Origin: Rehmannia glutinosa
Lineage: Eukaryota > Streptophyta > Magnoliopsida > Lamiales > Orobanchaceae
Reading direction: 5' to 3'
Length of the DNA: 64,000 nt
Assembly: GCA_016081115.2 (NCBI GenBank)
Contig: JABTTQ020000662.1
Span: 1-64,000 of the forward strand
This document shows, in pieces, positions 1 to 11,564 of the stretch (within the stretch, counting starts at the first letter, position 1; each line of letters opens with the position of its first letter). A program made the position numbers and the translations under genes. The notes under the pieces are model-generated. The model was not told the DNA's origin, searched no databases, and saw only the letters and a list, made by a program, of their open reading frames with translations.

Positions 1-511
1 ATGCACAATCAAGAGAATTGTGTGATTGCTTGCTGGGCTAGGGCTAATATTGTGCCTCAGTTGATGGAACCAAACTACTTTATGGTTGGATATAGGATAA
101 AAGAGGGTCTAATCCAATCCATTAACCCCAACCAAACCACGGGTAATTGGCATAGATGGATTTTCAATATGGTAGGTTTTATACACGCGACAATTATCCG
201 TGCAGTGGAATAAGAGATGAAATATCATTTTGCAATAGAAGATCCCATCCGAAACAAATATGCCTTGTATGTGTAGGTGGTAACAGTAAAATAACTATTA
301 ATGCGAGTACCATTGCCCTTATTATAAAATCCCAAGAAAAAAAAAGGAATAGGAAAAGGAACAGACAACATAGGTTATATAATATAAATGATGCTTTTCA
401 TGGCACCAATATTCAGAGATACAATTTTTTATTAATTGTCATTGAGATATGTAACTCAATTATTATTTGAACAATTCTGCTCAAGAAATTATTCTTCTGT
501 CATTACCACCT
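1..511. other. AT-rich flank, no gene recognised
   Basis: Downstream of the minus-strand dioxygenase stop codon at 512. Short open frames occur on both strands (for example 1-213 plus), but none shows a known domain, a convincing start context or splice-site structure. It may contain the 3' UTR of the dioxygenase and intergenic DNA. Confidence 0.5.
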
Positions 512-3500
512 TCACAATTTGTAGTAATCAAGACCAAGATACTCGTCAAGTCCAGTATTCAGAAACTTCATTATATAATCAGTCAAGAGGAACTCTTTGT
601 ACTTGGCAGGATTTTCTTCTGATATCAGCTCTTTAATGGGCCCATAAACCTTAACCTCACTGATTGTTCCAGAGAAAAAACAAGCCACGGAGATTCTTGG
701 TCCAATGCAGTTAGCCACCACTCTATGCTTATTGCTTATGAGTTTCCCATTTGACACCAACTATGCCAAAAGATAACACATAAATCAGAATCACAAAGAG
801 CAAAAAGTTGCATATGCAAATGCCAAGTTTAAATTTGAGAAAAGGATAATAATTACTAAAACTATCTTGAAGTTTGGCCTAATTGTACAGAAACCCCATC
901 TTTCAAAATTATAAATATAAAATACCCCCTCAAGATATTACAATTTACAAATGCCCCCTTCAAATTTGTAATTTCTTAAGAATACAAAAAACCCCATTTA
1001 TCTTTCACAAAACTAAATCTTGAAGTTTGGCTTAATTACAGAAAAATTCAATTATCTTTCAAACTTACAAATGACCCCTGAAGATATTACAAACTCCCTC
1101 TTGAGATTTATAATTTCTTAACAAACACAGAAAAACCCAATTATCTTTCACAAACTACTCAACCTTGAAGTTTGGCCTAATTACAGAAAAATCCAATTAT
1201 GTTTCAAATTACGAATACCCCTTACGATATTACAAATACTCATTGAGATTTGTATTATCTCAACAAATACCCCTTATTGATTTGAGAGTGCAATTTGACA
1301 AAATGAAAATAAATATAAGGGGGTATTTATAATTTTAAAAGAGAGCTGTTGTTTTCGCAAATTAGACTAGACCTCAAATGTAATTTATTGTAATTAACGC
1401 TTTGAAGAATGAATACCTGGAGAAGATCCCCAATGTTTACAACTAAAGCTCCTGGGGTGGGTTCAACATTAACCCATTGGCCTTGATGCAAAATCTGGAG
1501 GCCACTGATTTGGTTTTGTAGAAGAATTGTAAGAAATCCAAGATCAGAGTGCTTGGTGGCTCAAGAGTCAGCTCTGGCTCAGGACAAGCCGGATAATAGT
1601 GACAGCCAAGCCGATGTCCCTTTGAGCATTCCATGTCATATAGGTGATTAGGTTTCAGTCCAAGAGCCTCAGAGAGTAGCTCCAGCAGAGTACTTCCCAA
1701 AACTGTAACATGCTTCGAGTATTCTACTGCGCTTTCCCTGTGAATTGGTCTTTCACATTTTAATAATTGCCAATCTTTTCAAGGGAAAATTGAAATTTTC
1801 ATTTTCCTCACAAGAATAAACACAAATAATGCTATGAAGTTTAGTCTAATTAAAAAAGTTCTATCTATCTTTCTGAATTACAAATACCATCTTAAAATAT
1901 TTCAAACATTGAGTGTGAGTGAGTCTTGAGTCCTATATTTGTATTTACCTAACAAATATTTTCTCTATCTTAAGGTGTAGTTTATAAAATAGAAATAATG
2001 TCAAAGAGGTATTTATATATAATTTTAAAAGATCATAACTATCTATATTTTTTAATTAGACGGAATTTCATATATAGTTTTGTAATAATTATTTCTTTTA
2101 TTGCTGAGAATGAGCAGTTCAATAAAGAGTAGGTTCTTGAAAAAGTAAAATTCATAAAATAAGGGTAAAATAAAAATGGTGCAGAATTATTACAGGAATA
2201 ATCCACCATGCCATCAAAGAAAAGGAACATATTTCGTGTTCCAAATTGGTATTCTACTTCCTGTTCTATTCATCCGGATAAATGATACATTTGAGTAGTG
2301 AGATAACCATGACATGTTGACTATTTAAATTATTTTGTAATAATTATTTTTTCTGGTATTGGGCCAAAATAACCGGCTACTTCTATAATGAAAAAATAAA
2401 AATTAGTCATCTTTCTAAACAAATATTTTTCAGCCATTTTAATAGAATATATGACATTCATAAACTTCTAGCATACTTAATATTTGATATATTTTTCTCT
2501 TTTTCACTTATCTCTCTCTTTATATCTTCTAACTCGCTCTTTCGAACTTTTTAAAAAAATTGAATCTGTATTTTTTGTTTTTATATATACAATATTAGTG
2601 TTAATTTGTAGATATCGAAACAACGACTAATTTGATATATTATACATGCAAAATGGATTTAAAACGAAAAAATTATGTGAATTTAAAGTTTTTTGAAGAA
2701 AAAAATGGATTGTGAGAGTAGGCTGAAAATTATCGAGTTAAATGTAACTGGATATACTATAACATACTCGATATCCAGTTATGATTACTCGGTATCTAGT
2801 TACAAAACTTGATACGAGTTAACTCAATAGAATTTTTTTTGCTATATCTCGATATTGAGTTACATAATTAAGACCCTCGTCGTCATCTTCATTCACCCTA
2901 AACACCATTAACGAATCATCAAGCTTTTCAACACAAACACAAATTGTCTAAACCCTAAAAATTCTAAAAATCTAACAACAAATCATAACCTAAACAAGTG
3001 ACAGATACAGTAGCCTAAGAATCTATTTTTGCAAGTCGCCGGAATAGGATTTTGTTCCCAAGTTTTTAATTTCGAATTATGAGGATGTGTGTGTGACCTG
3101 AAAGAGTGTAAATTTGGCTGAAAGGGCAACTTTGGGATTTCTAATGTTAAAATGGCTAAAAAACAAATGTTAAAAAAGATGGCTAAAAAATATTTTGGTT
3201 TGATAAAAATGCCTAAAACACCTAGGCACTCTTATATCTTGCTCTGCTGAAAATGAGCAGCTAATAAAGACTATTTTCTTGAAAAAGTAAAATTTATAAA
3301 ATAGGGGTAAAATAAAAACGGGGCATAAATTGGTGTATTCACTTCATATTCATCAGATGAATGACACATGTCAGTGAGATAAACATGACATAATAATTAT
3401 TTGAAGTATTTTCAGGTGTGTTATCTGGATAAATGGAACATGAAATCTGAATTAAAAAAAAAAAAGTATATACCTGCAAGAATCTGGCAATTCCTTCTCT

Positions 3501-4015
3501 TCCTCGCTATTAATCTGGTCCGAAAAAGAAATGGCCAAGGTATCCCTCCAGTTAACAGACTTTGAACTGAACAGATCATAATTGCTGTTAAATCTGACCC
3601 TTCGTTTAATATCCCGTGAATAATACTTCTTTTTCTCCTCAACATCCTGTTCGTTAAATTTACGGACGCCATCAATCATCGCATCAAGCACAGTTGATGA
3701 AATTCCATGATTCACCACCTGGAAAAATCCCCATGTTTCTGAGGCGATTCTTACTTGTTCGACAATCCGTTTTCGCCTGTCAGCGTTGATCTGGATATCG
3801 CTTAGATCAATGACAGGAACTTGAATTTGAGTTGTGTTTTTGTACGTCAACTCTTGAGTCAGCTCCTCAGATGGCCTCACGAAAATCTTGGGAACTTTTA
3901 GCAATCCTGAATCTATTATACCTTTGACTCCAGCTTTTGTTTCATCAAAGGCCTTGAGCATTTCAATTCTGCCACGTTGTTGATCATCTACATAAACATC
4001 AGTTTCTCCAGCCAT
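512..4015 (-). CDS. 2-oxoglutarate/Fe(II)-dependent dioxygenase, ACC-oxidase-homolog type (copy 1, with a frameshift)
   Basis: Three exons on the minus strand: 4015-3474 (542 nt), 1737-1417 (321 nt) and 760-512 (249 nt), all with GT..AG introns and phases identical to the intact paralog at 53858-56118. Exon 1 holds the DOX_N domain (FDETKAGVKGIIDSG, VPVIDLSDI, WGFFQVVNHG). Exon 2 carries GHRLGCHYYPACPEPELTL, then the iron ligands H and D in TKHSD. Exon 3 carries the distal histidine (NKHRVVAN) and the 2-oxoglutarate-binding RxS (RIS). The family hydroxylates or otherwise oxidises small molecules in the cytosol; tomato E8 and desacetoxyvindoline 4-hydroxylase are relatives, but the substrate here cannot be told. 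Exon 2 is one base shorter than the paralog: a base is missing near 1561-1563, just before the TKHSD codons. This shifts the frame before the iron site, then the sequence reads on perfectly in the other frame. Either a very recent pseudogene or a sequence error. Restored length would be about 370 aa. Confidence 0.85.
845..1400. repeat. MITE-like repeats in intron 2 of dioxygenase copy 1
   Basis: A degenerate unit of about 150 bp beginning CTTGAAGTTTGGCCTAATT is present about three times (near 868, 1019 and 1163). It is followed by an inverted-type end at 1310-1400 (GGGGGTATTTATAATTTTAAAA, then AATTAGACTAGACCTCAA). The same family of sequence lies at 1815-2040 (intron 1) and in both introns of the paralog, so it is a mobile or duplicated intronic repeat. 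Confidence 0.6.
1815..2040. repeat. MITE-like repeat in intron 1 of dioxygenase copy 1
   Basis: Contains GAAGTTTAGTCTAATTAAAA at its left and GGTATTTATATATAATTTTAAAAG at its right, the same end motifs as the intron 2 repeats at 845-1400 and the paralog's introns. Confidence 0.5.
2098..3413. repeat. Duplicated segment flanking a 0.9-kb insert in intron 1 of dioxygenase copy 1
   Basis: A segment at about 2098-2345 recurs at about 3242-3413. Shared blocks include AATGAGCAG, TTCTTGAAAAAGTAAAATT, GGGTAAAATAAAAA and GAGATAA(C/A)CATGACAT. The DNA between the copies (2346-3241) is AT-rich with no protein recognised. It holds an inverted repeat AACTGGATAT / ATATCCAGTT (2746-2779) and related GATATC-containing repeats up to 2865. 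The paralog lacks this block, which accounts for much of the difference in intron 1 length (1736 against 852 bp). Confidence 0.6.
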
Positions 4016-5068
4016 CAGATATAGAGGTAGCTAGCTAATAATTTTGAGGGTATGTATTTCTAAATTAGGAAGTTTAATTTTGAGCTTGAAACTGGATTGT
4101 CATATATGACTTGAAGATATTGCTGGCACGTGGTTTGAATTTGTGGGAAGAAAAGACAAGATAGCTTTGTTTGTTAAAGTTTGTCAGTGATGTGACTGCT
4201 TGGACTTACTCGAACACCATTCTCAAACTATTGCACTTCTCCTTGGCCTTAGCTTTGGTTTACTCTATTTTTCTTTTTTTTTTTTTCTTTTGGCCAAAGA
4301 TTGTCATTTTATCTTTATCACTAGTTGCATGATACATTGATATTGTGTTTGGTTAAGTTTATTTAAAAGAATTTATGAGTTTCTATCTATTATAATTTAT
4401 TTCAAGAGCATATAATATATTAATTTTTATTTTGGAAATAAGGTAATGAAATATTTGGATAATATATACAAGATGATGAAACTTATAAACTAGATGTTAT
4501 TAATGACATATTTATAATTATATTACTAGTAAGATGTACACACGTTGCATGTGATCCAAATAATTTTGGTAATTTAATTTAAATCAAATCTTAAAGTTGA
4601 AATTATTTTTGATTAAATTTTTTTTATTCATAGTAAATCTCGCTCACGTGTTTTGATCCAAAAATTAATTTTTTTAGTAGATGAAATGTGGTTATGATTT
4701 CTGAATCCAAAAACGCTATACTTAAATGATATTATCATTGAAGAAAGTACAATGCATATGAAAATTTAAGAGTAATATTAGCTAAAAAAAAATGATTTAC
4801 ACGAACTTATTTTGTATTAATTTATCTCTTGTTTTATTTTTTGTCTCATTTTTCTTCATACTCGACTTTGAGATTTGTTTCGCAAATTCATTTTCTAAAG
4901 CATTATTAGCCCAGACATGACTGGTTGACATATGGATGTCTTCCTCCTTTTCTTAATAATTGAAATTGGTGTTATCTTTTGAATCGGCTCAACTACAACA
5001 TTCATTTTTTTCATTCACCACCTGTGTATTGTTGTTAAGAGCGATGAGAAATTGAAATTCTTTTTAGA
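4016..5068. other. Upstream region of dioxygenase copy 1
   Basis: Promoter-side DNA of the minus-strand gene. AT-rich, with a poly-T run near 4268-4286 and two CACGTG palindromes (4127-4132 and 4645-4650). No coding sequence recognised. Confidence 0.5.
4127..4132 (-). promoter_or_regulatory. G-box (CACGTG) upstream of dioxygenase copy 1
   Basis: CACGTG about 112 bp upstream of the ATG at 4015; read on the gene strand it sits in CCACGTGCC, an ABRE/G-box core known to bind bZIP or bHLH factors. The paralog has a G-box at a similar distance (56269-56278), which raises the chance that this one is functional. Confidence 0.4.
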
Positions 5069-5335
5069 GGAAAAATTAATAAACCTCCCAAACTATACGT
5101 GATTTTCTACATTACCCCTTAAATTATTTTTTTTCTACTTAATCCCCTCAACTACACGAAAATTTCTACGGTCCCATCCCATCCTTCCCGCCGGCAGATC
5201 TGATGGAAATATTCTGTTGGCGGGGAGGAGAAGATGGTACCATAGAAATTTTTATGTAGTTTAGGGGGTTAAATAGAAGAAAATAGCTTAGGGGTTGGTT
5301 TCAGAAATTGTGCATAGTTCATGGGTTACATTAAA
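5069..5335. mobile_element. Fold-back MITE, copy 1
   Basis: Imperfect inverted repeat. The left arm has CCTCCCAAACTATACGTGA, a run of T, then CCCCTCAACTACACGAAAATT. The right arm mirrors it (AAATTTTTATGTAGTTTAGGGG, then TGCATAGTTCATGGG). The centre is GC-rich (CCCGCCGGCAGATC...GGCGGGGAGGAG). The same element occurs at 5955-6210. No transposase. Confidence 0.65.
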
Positions 5336-5475
5336 ATTTTCATAGATTTTTATATTTATACTTATTGTGCATTTGTATACAAAAAAGTATAAAATTAAAT
5401 CATAGTAGAAATGACATTCATTTCCACTATATGATTGTTTTTTATTCGATGCATAAGCAATAGAATGGTCAAGAA

Positions 5476-5763
5476 TAGGGATAACAATTTCGACCACGAT
5501 CATGAGTACCGCCCGCCACATTTGGGTCACCCCCGCCCAATGACCCCGACGAGGCATGTTTGGGTATCACTTCCACCTTGTGGGGTACCCGTCGCCCCGC
5601 CTTTATATTTTTTTAATATATTTAATAATTTTTGTAAAGAATACTTTATAAGTATATTAAAAATAATTATTTTATTAATTTTTTCTATTTAAATTTATTT
5701 AATGTGGGGTAGGAGGGGCCGACCTAACCCTCCTGTGCCCCGCGGCTGGTCCGACAATTCCTA
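5476..5763. mobile_element. hAT-type MITE with 8-bp target duplication
   Basis: A 288-bp element with ends TAGGGATAACAATT and GACAATTCCTA (imperfect terminal inverted repeats). It is flanked by GTCAAGAA (5468-5475) and ATCAAGAA (5764-5771), a 7/8 match at the 8-bp length typical of hAT insertions. The GC-rich subterminal parts (CCCGCC, GGGGTACCCG, CCCCGCGG) flank an AT-rich middle. Non-coding. Confidence 0.7.
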
Positions 5764-5954
5764 ATCAAGAACCCAAAAAACTGAAACACCATTTTGACAA
5801 AATCAATGAAATTAGAACATATTATATAAGCATACACATATTTATGGGCACACATAATTCAAGCATTTACAATTTGATGTGCACACGGGGAAAAGTCGAA
5901 CCTCATAAACTAGTAAATCTAAGAATTGAGGAGGAATGAAATGAAATTTTAAAG

Positions 5955-6210
5955 TTGATTTAACTATGCATGATTTTCACATTACCCCCTAAACTTTTTT
6001 TTTTCTATTTAACCCCCTGAACTAGACGAAAAATTCTACGGTCCCATCTCTTCCACCCGTCGGTGAACCTGACCGGAATATTCCGCCGGCGGGGAGGAGA
6101 GGTGGGACCGTAGAAATTTTCATGTAGTTCAGGGGGTTAAGTAGAAAAATTTTTATTTTGGGGGCAATATAGAAAATCGCGTATAGTTTGGGCGGTTTAT
6201 TTTTCCTCTT
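5955..6210. mobile_element. Fold-back MITE, copy 2
   Basis: Second copy of the element at 5069-5335. The arms are AACTATGCATGATTTTCACATT / CGCGTATAGTTTGGGCGG and CCCCCTGAACTAGACG / CATGTAGTTCAGGGGG; the centre is CCGCCGGCGGGGAGGAG. Arms more alike than in copy 1. Confidence 0.65.
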
Positions 6211-6648
6211 CTTTTTATTGTTTAGAAGTTTAGGTTCCAATAATATTTTGACTCATCATGTTCTCCCTGGTTGAATTAAGTATTTATATATAATTAGAAA
6301 CTAAGATAAAAAAAAACTAATCAATTATAATTAAAAATGATCAATAAATTAGTTGAAATTAAAAGAAAAATCACACTTTTATATCATATAAATGGGTGAA
6401 CTACAATCCATTTTCATTAACTATGCAAACTATACATCAACAAAAAAGGAAAAGTAAAAAATATTAAGAAAAATAAGTCATCTATAATATGAATTCACTT
6501 ATTTGGCATCCGATATATATAGTCGCTACCTCCTCAAATATAGTAATAAAAGTACATTGTACAAAATTAATCAATATTTTATATTTAAAATTTATAAAAT
6601 AGTGATTATTATGCGATGGATGAATAACATATTTAAGTACATAATATA
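6211..6648. other. AT-rich intergenic DNA
   Basis: Between the fold-back MITE and the solo LTR. No coding, RNA or repeat signal recognised. Confidence 0.5.
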
Positions 6649-7352
6649 TGTCATGCCCCAACCCAGAGCCGTGACACAATCAATCAAACTTATGCCGGTA
6701 TACTTAAGCCGGCCCAAACTAAATTATTCATCATACATAAAAATCTTCCAAGTATAATAGTGATTTCCCAAAATCATACATAATATTAATTTAGTCTAAG
6801 TCCAAAACCGTTGCAGCGGAAATAAAACAAAAGTGCAATATTTTCAATATTTGTTCCTACGGGTCCTACGCCCGTCTATTACAAAAAAATTCTTAAATCT
6901 TGTTCATTCATAAGGAAAACATAAACATAATCAATCATCTCAAGAATCCAGTACAATATGGGGCTATTCAGTAGCTTCAACATCTTCGTTGTAGTCTTCC
7001 TCCGGCAAAGCCTCATTCTCTGGTTGGGAGTGAGACAAAACTTCTCAGTGGGTGTGGTGAGTGTATGCAAGTGGGGCTTATACTTTGTGCAATAAAATCG
7101 TTTCATGAATTTTTATGCAAGAAACGTGCAATGGCATTCTTGTAACTTAATAGTTTTAGTAGTATTATTAAATAGCCAGTCCGTCAATTTCATATCAGTT
7201 GGTTCCGCACAAAGTGTGATGCCAACCTAGTATTCAATCAGTATGTTGTGCGCTATAACGACACAACCAGTCCGTCCTTATTCTGCAGAGAAATATTGAT
7301 CAAATATCAACTCTCCAACAATATACCTTATCCCTCCAATGGATTAGGCCTA

Positions 7353-7886
7353 AGGGGTGTTCAATTAACCGATTTTTTTTTTTGAACGTTAACCGAATCA
7401 ATTCGGTTAATTCGGTCGAATCGAATTATTTCGGTTCGGTGAATGGTTAAAGGTTTTGAAGAATTTCGGTTATCGGTTAATTCGGTTCGGAAATTCAAAT
7501 TAACCGAATTAACCGATTTAACCGAAATATTATGTTAAACATATATTTTATATATAGTTATAATTATATATAATATATATCGTATTTATTTATTTATTTA
7601 TACCATATATTATATATAAAAATTTATATTTTTTATTTTAAATAAATTTCTGTGAATTTTATTTATTTATTTATATCATATATTATATATAAAACATATA
7701 TTTTTGTATTTTAAAGAAATTTCGGTTAATTCGGTTAACCGAGAATTAACCGAAATATAATTCGGTTCGGTTAATTCGTAAACATAATTTGGTTCGGTTA
7801 ATGGTTTTACCAATTAGAAAATTCGGTTAATTCGGTTTTCAACATTTCGGTTAATGGTTAACCGAATTAACCGAAATGAATTTCCT
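7353..7886. mobile_element. hAT-like element of TTCGGTTAA repeats, nested in the solo LTR
   Basis: Many copies of TTCGGTTAATTCGGTT and its reverse (AACCGAATTAACCGAA) cluster at both ends (about 7365-7530 and 7715-7880) around an AT-rich core. The ends AGGGGTGTTCAATT and TCATTTCGG...CCT are weakly inverted. It resembles plant hAT MITEs with subterminal GGTTCGG arrays; no clean target duplication could be read. Confidence 0.5.
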
Positions 7887-9556
7887 AATTAGCCATAACC
7901 ACTATCCCGACCGCACGACATCTCCACAGTGGAGCAGCTAAGCTCGGAGATCGTCATAATCATGATTATACCAAGTACCTATGACCCAATAGCCCACCGT
8001 ACACTCTATCCTGGGCTCGAGGTTGGGATTTGGACGATGGAGGTCGGTATGAGATCGTAGTCGAGCTACCCATCTCACACACGACTTATCCATTCCACAA
8101 TCAATTTAGTCAAATAGTAAGACCAGAGTGTTCAAAGACTCGACGCGTCCGGTATTTAGTGATCGAGTTCAAGTTCATGGCATAGTTACCGGATGGGTAA
8201 TCTAGCTCGATATTTATTCGATTTAGTGTATTATCTTGAATTCCTTAATGAGATTTCTGATTTTGCGGGCGAGGAAGTCGTCAGTATTACTAGGACAATT
8301 ATTCGCACGAGAGTCTCGAATAACATTGGATAAAAATTAAAAATAAAATTTTAATTAAATAATTATAGTATATTTTAATATTATTAAATATAAACATAAT
8401 TTAGAAAAATATAACTTTTATGACCTTGGTAAATTTTATTTAAGAATAAAACATTTTATTAAGATAGGAATTTTTGTGTCGGGTTTTCAAATTCCATAAG
8501 TTTTGATCCCGGACTCGGAAAAATGCAAGGTCAGTTTTTCTAAAAATTCCAAAGAATCATATATTCAGGGTCCCGATGTCACAGTTTCGAAAATTATAGG
8601 TCAATCCCGAATTTTTCCCAATTTATTATTTTGACCCGATTTTTTTAAAAATAGAATTGTCTTAAACTGGAAAAGGTATTAACGAGATTCTAAGTCTAAT
8701 AATTTCTTTGGACAGTATGTATATGGGCTAAGAGCAGTTTCAAAAAATTTCCAGATTTAGTACCGATTTTCTAAAAAATTATATTTTGGCCCCCAAGGGA
8801 TTTTACCGTTAAGGGTTTGTTTCAAGCCATTTTCCGTGAAATTTAAACTAAAGGTCCATAATACTATTTAGAATAGGTTTGTATTATATTTGGTACGGTG
8901 GCTGCCCCTTATTTTTTATATTCACAATTTAGTCCCCTAAAGTTTGAAAAATATCATTTTGGTGCCTAAATTATTCTCATATTCGCATTTGCTAGACCGG
9001 TGGGTCACAAATATTATTTATCTTATATATATAATTTTTACAGTAATATTAGTCCAAAAATTTGAAAATTTCCAGAAGTTTTCCACAGTTTTCAGTTTTA
9101 TCACTTTTGGCCCTACATTTTTGCCTTATTTGCAAAAATGGCCCAAACTCGATTTTGTTCATAATTTCATATGTACAGAATACTTATAAAATATAAAAAA
9201 ATATATTTCTCATATTCTCAGTTATTTGAACATATATATAAAAAGAAAGCCTAAAAGCATACAAAAGCTATTGTTTCTAAGCAAAATCACTTTTGGCTTA
9301 AATCCAAATACACATATATATTTTTCAAAATTATTCCAGAAATATAAACTGAAAATTTCGAGAAATATATTATAATACGAAACACATATATTCATGTCAA
9401 AAGAAAGCATATAAGCATAGAAAAGCTATTTTTTCTAAGTAAAATCACTTTTAACATAAGTTCACATACACATATATTTTTTTTTTCTCGAAATTTTTCC
9501 CAGAATCAAAACTGAAAATTTTCCATTACATGAGTTTTTAGAAAAGTTTCACCCAC

Positions 9557-9857
9557 CACTACAAGAAAACAATCAAATTCCAACGGAACTATTGGAATTT
9601 TCAAAATTCCAATAGAAATTCCAATGCTACAGCATACCGTTGGAAAATTCCAACAGAAAGCCAACGATAAGCAAAACCATTTGGTACTGTTAAAATATTT
9701 TTTCTATAGGAAATTTCGTTGGAATTTTGTCATTACAAGGACTATTATACCAATGGTGCTTTTCCATTGGAATTTTGTTGGAATCGATAATTCCAATTGA
9801 AATTTGTCAAATACCAACGGATTTTTTTCGTTGGAATTCCCTTGTTTTTTTGTAGTG
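9557..9857. mobile_element. CACTA (En/Spm) MITE with 3-bp target duplication
   Basis: A 301-bp element with terminal inverted repeats CACTACAAGAAAA and TTTTTTTGTAGTG, flanked by CAC (9554-9556) and CAC (9858-9860), the 3-bp duplication expected for CACTA transposons. The interior is built of inverted TTCCAACGG / CCGTTGGAATT-type repeats. It encodes no transposase. It lies in the solo LTR, 16 bp from the SIRE insertion point. Confidence 0.88.
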
Positions 9858-9873
9858 CACCTTAACTTCTTGT

Positions 9874-11434
9874 TGTTGGGAAATTATTTTGTAGATTTTG
9901 ATGAATGCCATGCAAAACTTAGAATAGGAAGTTGGCACCCCATTTTTGTTGCATTGTAATAGATAGGGTGATCGATCGAGTGAGTTAAATCACTATGCTG
10001 AACATGCAAGAAGACAACCGGAGACTAGAAGGAAGACTACGATGTGAGGCGGTGAGTATGGCAAAGAAAGGAAGATAGGAACTCGATCAAGGTGCGGTGA
10101 GATGCGGTGAGTGAAGTATCAAGTCAACTCAAGATAGCCAAGTCTCAAGTTGAAGTGAGAAGAGTCATCCAATGATTGGAAGTCGACTCAAGTCGCCGGG
10201 AAGTCAAGGAAATGCAGTCAAGTCGAGATAACTAAAAGAGATCCGTTGCACATAAATCAAGAGAATTACTTAAACAAGTAATACTTCCATACTACCTTTC
10301 TTGAAGTGCTCAGTCCCAGAAGCGTGCAAGAGGAATAAACCAATGGGAAGCACCGCACTGTGTCGAACATTTGAAAAAGTCAAGAATCATTATTACGAGA
10401 AAATGGCAATTCCAAGAACCGCAACAAGACAAGCCAACGACCACAAGTGACTTTCAAAAATAAGCCTATCTCTTCAACAGTGATTTTTAAAAGATCACTA
10501 TAAAAGGCCGAGGAGTTTATTTGAGAAGGGTTACCTTGATTACCTGAACCACGAACATTCAAGCAAACATTTGAACTGTAACCAAAAATATTCTCAAATC
10601 ATTCAAGATCAATCCTCAAGCCTACATTACGAAGGAAATCAATCCAACACTCACCTGTGAAGGAAAGATAACTTCAATCAGTTGAAGAGGAAATTTTTGA
10701 AGAATCAAGGGTCTACATTCCACGGAGGATTGTAGGAAGGTTCAAGGTCGAACCAGTCTCAAGTTTTTGGAGGGCTTTGTGATCAAATCCAAGAAGCTTG
10801 AGCAAGTGGGTCAGAGTAGCAAAGACAAATTTGCCCTGTGAAGAAGAAGCCGAGTCGCACGAGAAGCCAAATTTTGTGTGACCAAGGCATCTCAGATCGA
10901 GTCCCAAAGGATCAAGTCATTTGTGTGATCAAGACTTGTATCTGGACTGTTAACCACTCGTATATTGATCAATACTTAGTGGATTCCTCCGGGAGTTGGA
11001 GAAGAGAGGAGTAGAAGAATTACCCCATCTTCGAACCTCTATAAAAATTTATTGTGTCATTTACATTTCAAAGACTTTAATTTCTCGCATCTTATTTTTA
11101 TATCTCACGATAAATTTGCTATCCAATTGATAATCAATCGAAAGTGCTAAAACCAAGTATTAAAACAAACTTAACCAAATTCAAGGGTGTTAAGTCTTCT
11201 TGCTGAAAACAAATCACATCGAGTTAAGTCTTTAGTCAAAACAATCGAGTTATTCTATCAATTCGGCTCGGTCAGTCATTGAGTGACTAACTCTATTTGA
11301 TTAACTAACTTAGTTGTCCATCAAGGACACAATCTGTGAAGTATTAACTCGAATATTTAAAGGACTAATTTTAAAAGTTGGTAAGGTTTATTCAACCCCC
11401 TCTAAACCTTACACTCACACCCCTTGGGACTACA
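9874..11434 (+). repeat. 5' LTR of the SIRE-type Copia
   Basis: Direct repeat of 22558-24116, from TGTTGGGAAATTA to GGGACTACA. It contains a TATA box at 10499. The two LTRs differ mostly by small clustered changes at CAG/CTG-like sites rather than by scattered substitutions. Confidence 0.93.
10499..10506 (+). promoter_or_regulatory. LTR TATA box
   Basis: TATAAAAG in CACTATAAAAGGC, well placed inside the 5' LTR to serve as the retrotransposon promoter. The equivalent in the 3' LTR is at 23185-23192. Confidence 0.55.
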
Positions 11435-11436
11435 AG

Positions 11437-11450
11437 TGGTATCGGAGCGG
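11437..11450 (+). other. Primer-binding site (initiator Met tRNA type)
   Basis: TGGTATCGGAGCGG begins 3 bp after the LTR end; the consensus is TGGTATCAGAGC, so one base differs (G for A inside the CAG triplet). It primes minus-strand DNA synthesis. Confidence 0.85.
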
Positions 11451-11564
11451 TTGGTTCATTGAGCCTTCCGCATGGTTAGTTCTTGAACTAGATCTCCAAA
11501 TTTTTCAAAGTCTGTTTTAGTACTTGATCTCTCAAAACTCTTTTTACAAAGCAAAAGTTATTAT

